From: Phycisphaerales bacterium
GTDB lineage: Bacteria > Planctomycetota > Phycisphaerae > Phycisphaerales > SM1A02
NCBI GenBank assembly: GCA_012965315.1
Contig: DTSO01000005.1
Span: 1,758-45,698 of the forward strand
Length of the DNA stretch: 43,941 bases
Direction: 5' to 3'
The translations under genes were made by a program, and so were the position numbers. Shown here piece by piece: positions 42,249 through 43,941 of this stretch (within the stretch, counting starts at the first letter, position 1; each line of letters opens with the position of its first letter). The notes under the pieces were generated by a model that saw only the letters and a list, made by a program, of their open reading frames with translations, was not told the origin of the DNA and ran no database searches.

Positions 42249-43941
42249 TTAACAAGGACCCCACGCAGCAATAATAATTAATAAATCGCTAACGCCAACT
42301 GTACCATCTCCATCTAGGTCTTGCGTTGGGTCGTTGCCGCCCCAGCCAGCAATCAACGATAGGATGTCGGAAACGCCGACAATTCCATCGCCATCTATAT
42401 CTGATGGACATGGGTTTGGACATGCTGGATTTTCAGTTCCAGGAGTATCTGTGGCATTTACATCGTTTGGATCGTACGTACCCATTGCGAAGTTTCCACA
42501 AGCAGCCGTGTACCGATACAAATGCGCTGGAACGAATCCATCAACAGTTGGGCCAATCATGTCATCTACTAACGGATACGTAAAGTCACCCGTGCCAACT
42601 GTCTCTATGATTTGCACACCATCAACAACACTTGTCCAAGGGACAATATCTAACACACCATCGTCATTGGTATCGAGATCTTGTTGGTTGTAACCATAGA
42701 AATTCATAACAAGGGCGTGGGTAACATTGTCGCTGTTTTCAAAACTAAAACTCACGATTGCGTCAGTTGCCACTCCTAATGTAACTGCATCTTTTGCTAA
42801 CAATAATGTTCCGTTGATTAACGAAAGACCAGAAAGATCAGTAATACTTTCAATAACACCTGACCCAGCAGATCCGTCGCCAATAACGATATATGTCAAA
42901 CCATTTAAGGAAAGGTTGCCCTCTCCTCTAAGTTCTATATATTCATCAACATCAGCACCTGGTTGATCAATTCGCAATTCTTGCAATTGAACATTAACTG
43001 TTGGTAATTCACATTCATCTGGGTACCCATTTCCGTTTGCATCGGTAAGAGTTCCATCTGCAAGATCGCAAACATCTGGAATACCATTTACGTTGCAATC
43101 AGCAAACGTATCACACGCGTCTGGGATACCATTGTTATTACAGTCGACTGTATCTGGATCACAAACGTCACCAATACCATCGCCATCGCAATCTTCTTGA
43201 CCTGGGTTTGGAATATTTACGCAGTTGTCAACATTATCTGCCCAGCCATCGCCGTCTGCATCTGGTTCAACACCATCTAAAACATTGATAACTCCAAGCA
43301 TCCCAAAATTACAATGTGGCATACAGAAATATTTCACGAGTGTTGGAATGTTAGCGGGGACATCCCAAATAAATTTAGGATTTGCTATATCTAAAGTTGC
43401 GTCAAATGCTCCTTCAGATGCACAGTCTGAGCCTTGAGTTACAGTATGTGCTCCACTAGTCCATATCCAAATCACCTTATCTCCAATATGAACATCCAGC
43501 TTTGGGGGCGAGAATGCAAATCCTTTTTGGTAAACATAATGTACGACTGGGCCAGTGTCTGCAACAATTGTTTGCATATAATTAATTTGCCCTGCGGAAC
43601 CTACTGGAAAAGTAGTCCAAGTAAAGTCACTATACGATGAGCCAGTACCTTCTAATCCAAGGGAGTGAAGTAACCCACTTGTATTAGTTTCCCAAACACC
43701 TATGTCCGTCGACATCATTCCCATGGCTGGGCCATCAACAGCAACAAACGCTCCTTCATAACTTAAGAATTGGACAACAGTCCCTGCAATATCAATTGCA
43801 ATGCCATCTGGTGCTCCATTTTGCAAACTGTTTGGTGCTAAAATTAACCACCACAAGGTCATTCCACCCTGGGTCTGCCCCATAGTTAATGCAGTTGCAT
43901 TTAAGTCGGCGTATCTTGATCCACCATTTCCGTTGTACATC
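42249..43941 (-). CDS. Secreted mosaic protein: cupredoxin, Ca-binding repeats, lamin-tail-like domain, dockerin-like C-terminus (runs off right edge)
   Basis: The frame is open to the window edge; the ATG at 43940 is probably internal because no signal peptide precedes it, so 563 residues or more are C-terminal only. The order of domains is as follows. An unrecognised beta-rich part comes first (1-115). A cupredoxin (about 118-215) has all type-1 copper ligands: His in SGAHTVTQG, then Cys, His and Met in YFCMPHCNFGMLG. Thrombospondin type-3-like calcium repeats (about 218-310) read DADGDGWADNVDNC, DCDGDGIGDVCD and related NNNGIPDACD units. A lamin-tail-like domain (about 315-500) has QLQELRIDQPGADVDEYIELRG. 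A dockerin-like end has two DxDGDG loops (SDIDGDGIVGVSDILSLIAGWGG and DLDGDGTVGVSDLLIIIAAWGPC). That end is typical of secreted Phycisphaerae proteins. The cargo role is unknown; extracellular electron transfer or copper binding is inference. Confidence 0.82.
   Translation of the reverse strand, partial: MYNGNGGSRYADLNATALTMGQTQGGMTLWWLILAPNSLQNGAPDGIAIDIAGTVVQFLSYEGAFVAVDGPAMGMMSTDIGVWETNTSGLLHSLGLEGTGSSYSDFTWTTFPVGSAGQINYMQTIVADTGPVVHYVYQKGFAFSPPKLDVHIGDKVIWIWTSGAHTVTQGSDCASEGAFDATLDIANPKFIWDVPANIPTLVKYFCMPHCNFGMLGVINVLDGVEPDADGDGWADNVDNCVNIPNPGQEDCDGDGIGDVCDPDTVDCNNNGIPDACDTFADCNVNGIPDVCDLADGTLTDANGNGYPDECELPTVNVQLQELRIDQPGADVDEYIELRGEGNLSLNGLTYIVIGDGSAGSGVIESITDLSGLSLINGTLLLAKDAVTLGVATDAIVSFSFENSDNVTHALVMNFYGYNQQDLDTNDDGVLDIVPWTSVVDGVQIIETVGTGDFTYPLVDDMIGPTVDGFVPAHLYRYTAACGNFAMGTYDPNDVNATDTPGTENPACPNPCPSDIDGDGIVGVSDILSLIAGWGGNDPTQDLDGDGTVGVSDLLIIIAAWGPC

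Overview
The window is moderately AT-rich bacterial DNA, densely coded on both strands. It has no rRNA, tRNA, CRISPR array or insertion sequence that I can recognise. Several things point to the Planctomycetota, most likely the Phycisphaerae/Phycisphaerales. These are a secreted protein ending in a dockerin-like double DxDGDG repeat with a terminal 'AAWGPC', a single-chain SecD-SecF fusion, a Minf_1886-type protein, a DUF3553-type protein, and a long MoxR/DUF58/Bat operon. The assignment is inference from gene content; I could not run any search.

Left part (1-9.1 kb): the N-terminal half of a BipA/TypA GTPase runs off the left edge. It is followed on the plus strand by a cation-dependent O-methyltransferase, a FlgI-like lipoprotein carrying HEAT-like repeats, and an SMC chromosome-condensation ATPase whose reading frame is broken about 200 codons in. 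On the minus strand lie an alpha/beta hydrolase and a two-LysM membrane protein.

Middle (9.2-18.9 kb, minus strand): this block reads, in transcription order, xseA-xseB, prepilin peptidase, OmpA-like lipoprotein, a strong terminator, then rhomboid protease-tgt-yajC-secDF. The tgt-yajC-secDF order is the classical bacterial queuosine/Sec cluster. Divergent from xseA is a plus-strand DNA-repair and targeting group, recG-polX-ffh (18.9-24.3 kb).

From 24.3 to 30.6 kb come an AI-2E-type permease, a Minf_1886-like protein and an amidohydrolase (minus strand). A second OmpA-like lipoprotein, a transglutaminase-like exported protein, a zinc-ribbon membrane protein and a coiled-coil protein follow on the plus strand. 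A DUF3553-like protein (minus strand) sits under an unusually good promoter with a long, dyad-rich leader. At 30.8-33.4 kb gdhA and a bifunctional chorismate mutase-prephenate dehydrogenase (tyrA, T-protein type) diverge.

Right part (33.7-42.2 kb): eight translationally coupled genes, moxR-DUF58-DUF4381-like-batA-batB-batC-batD-batE, form one operon for an AAA ATPase and von Willebrand A-type envelope complex. The right edge holds the C-terminal 563 residues of a large secreted mosaic protein (cupredoxin, thrombospondin type-3-like Ca repeats, lamin-tail-like domain, dockerin-like anchor).

The items most worth checking are the SMC frame break, the FlgI-HEAT lipoprotein in a non-flagellar setting, the transglutaminase-like protein that seems to lack its catalytic His and Asp (with a terminator hairpin inside its first codons), the structured regions at 29.5 and 30.6 kb, and the edge-truncated copper/calcium mosaic protein.
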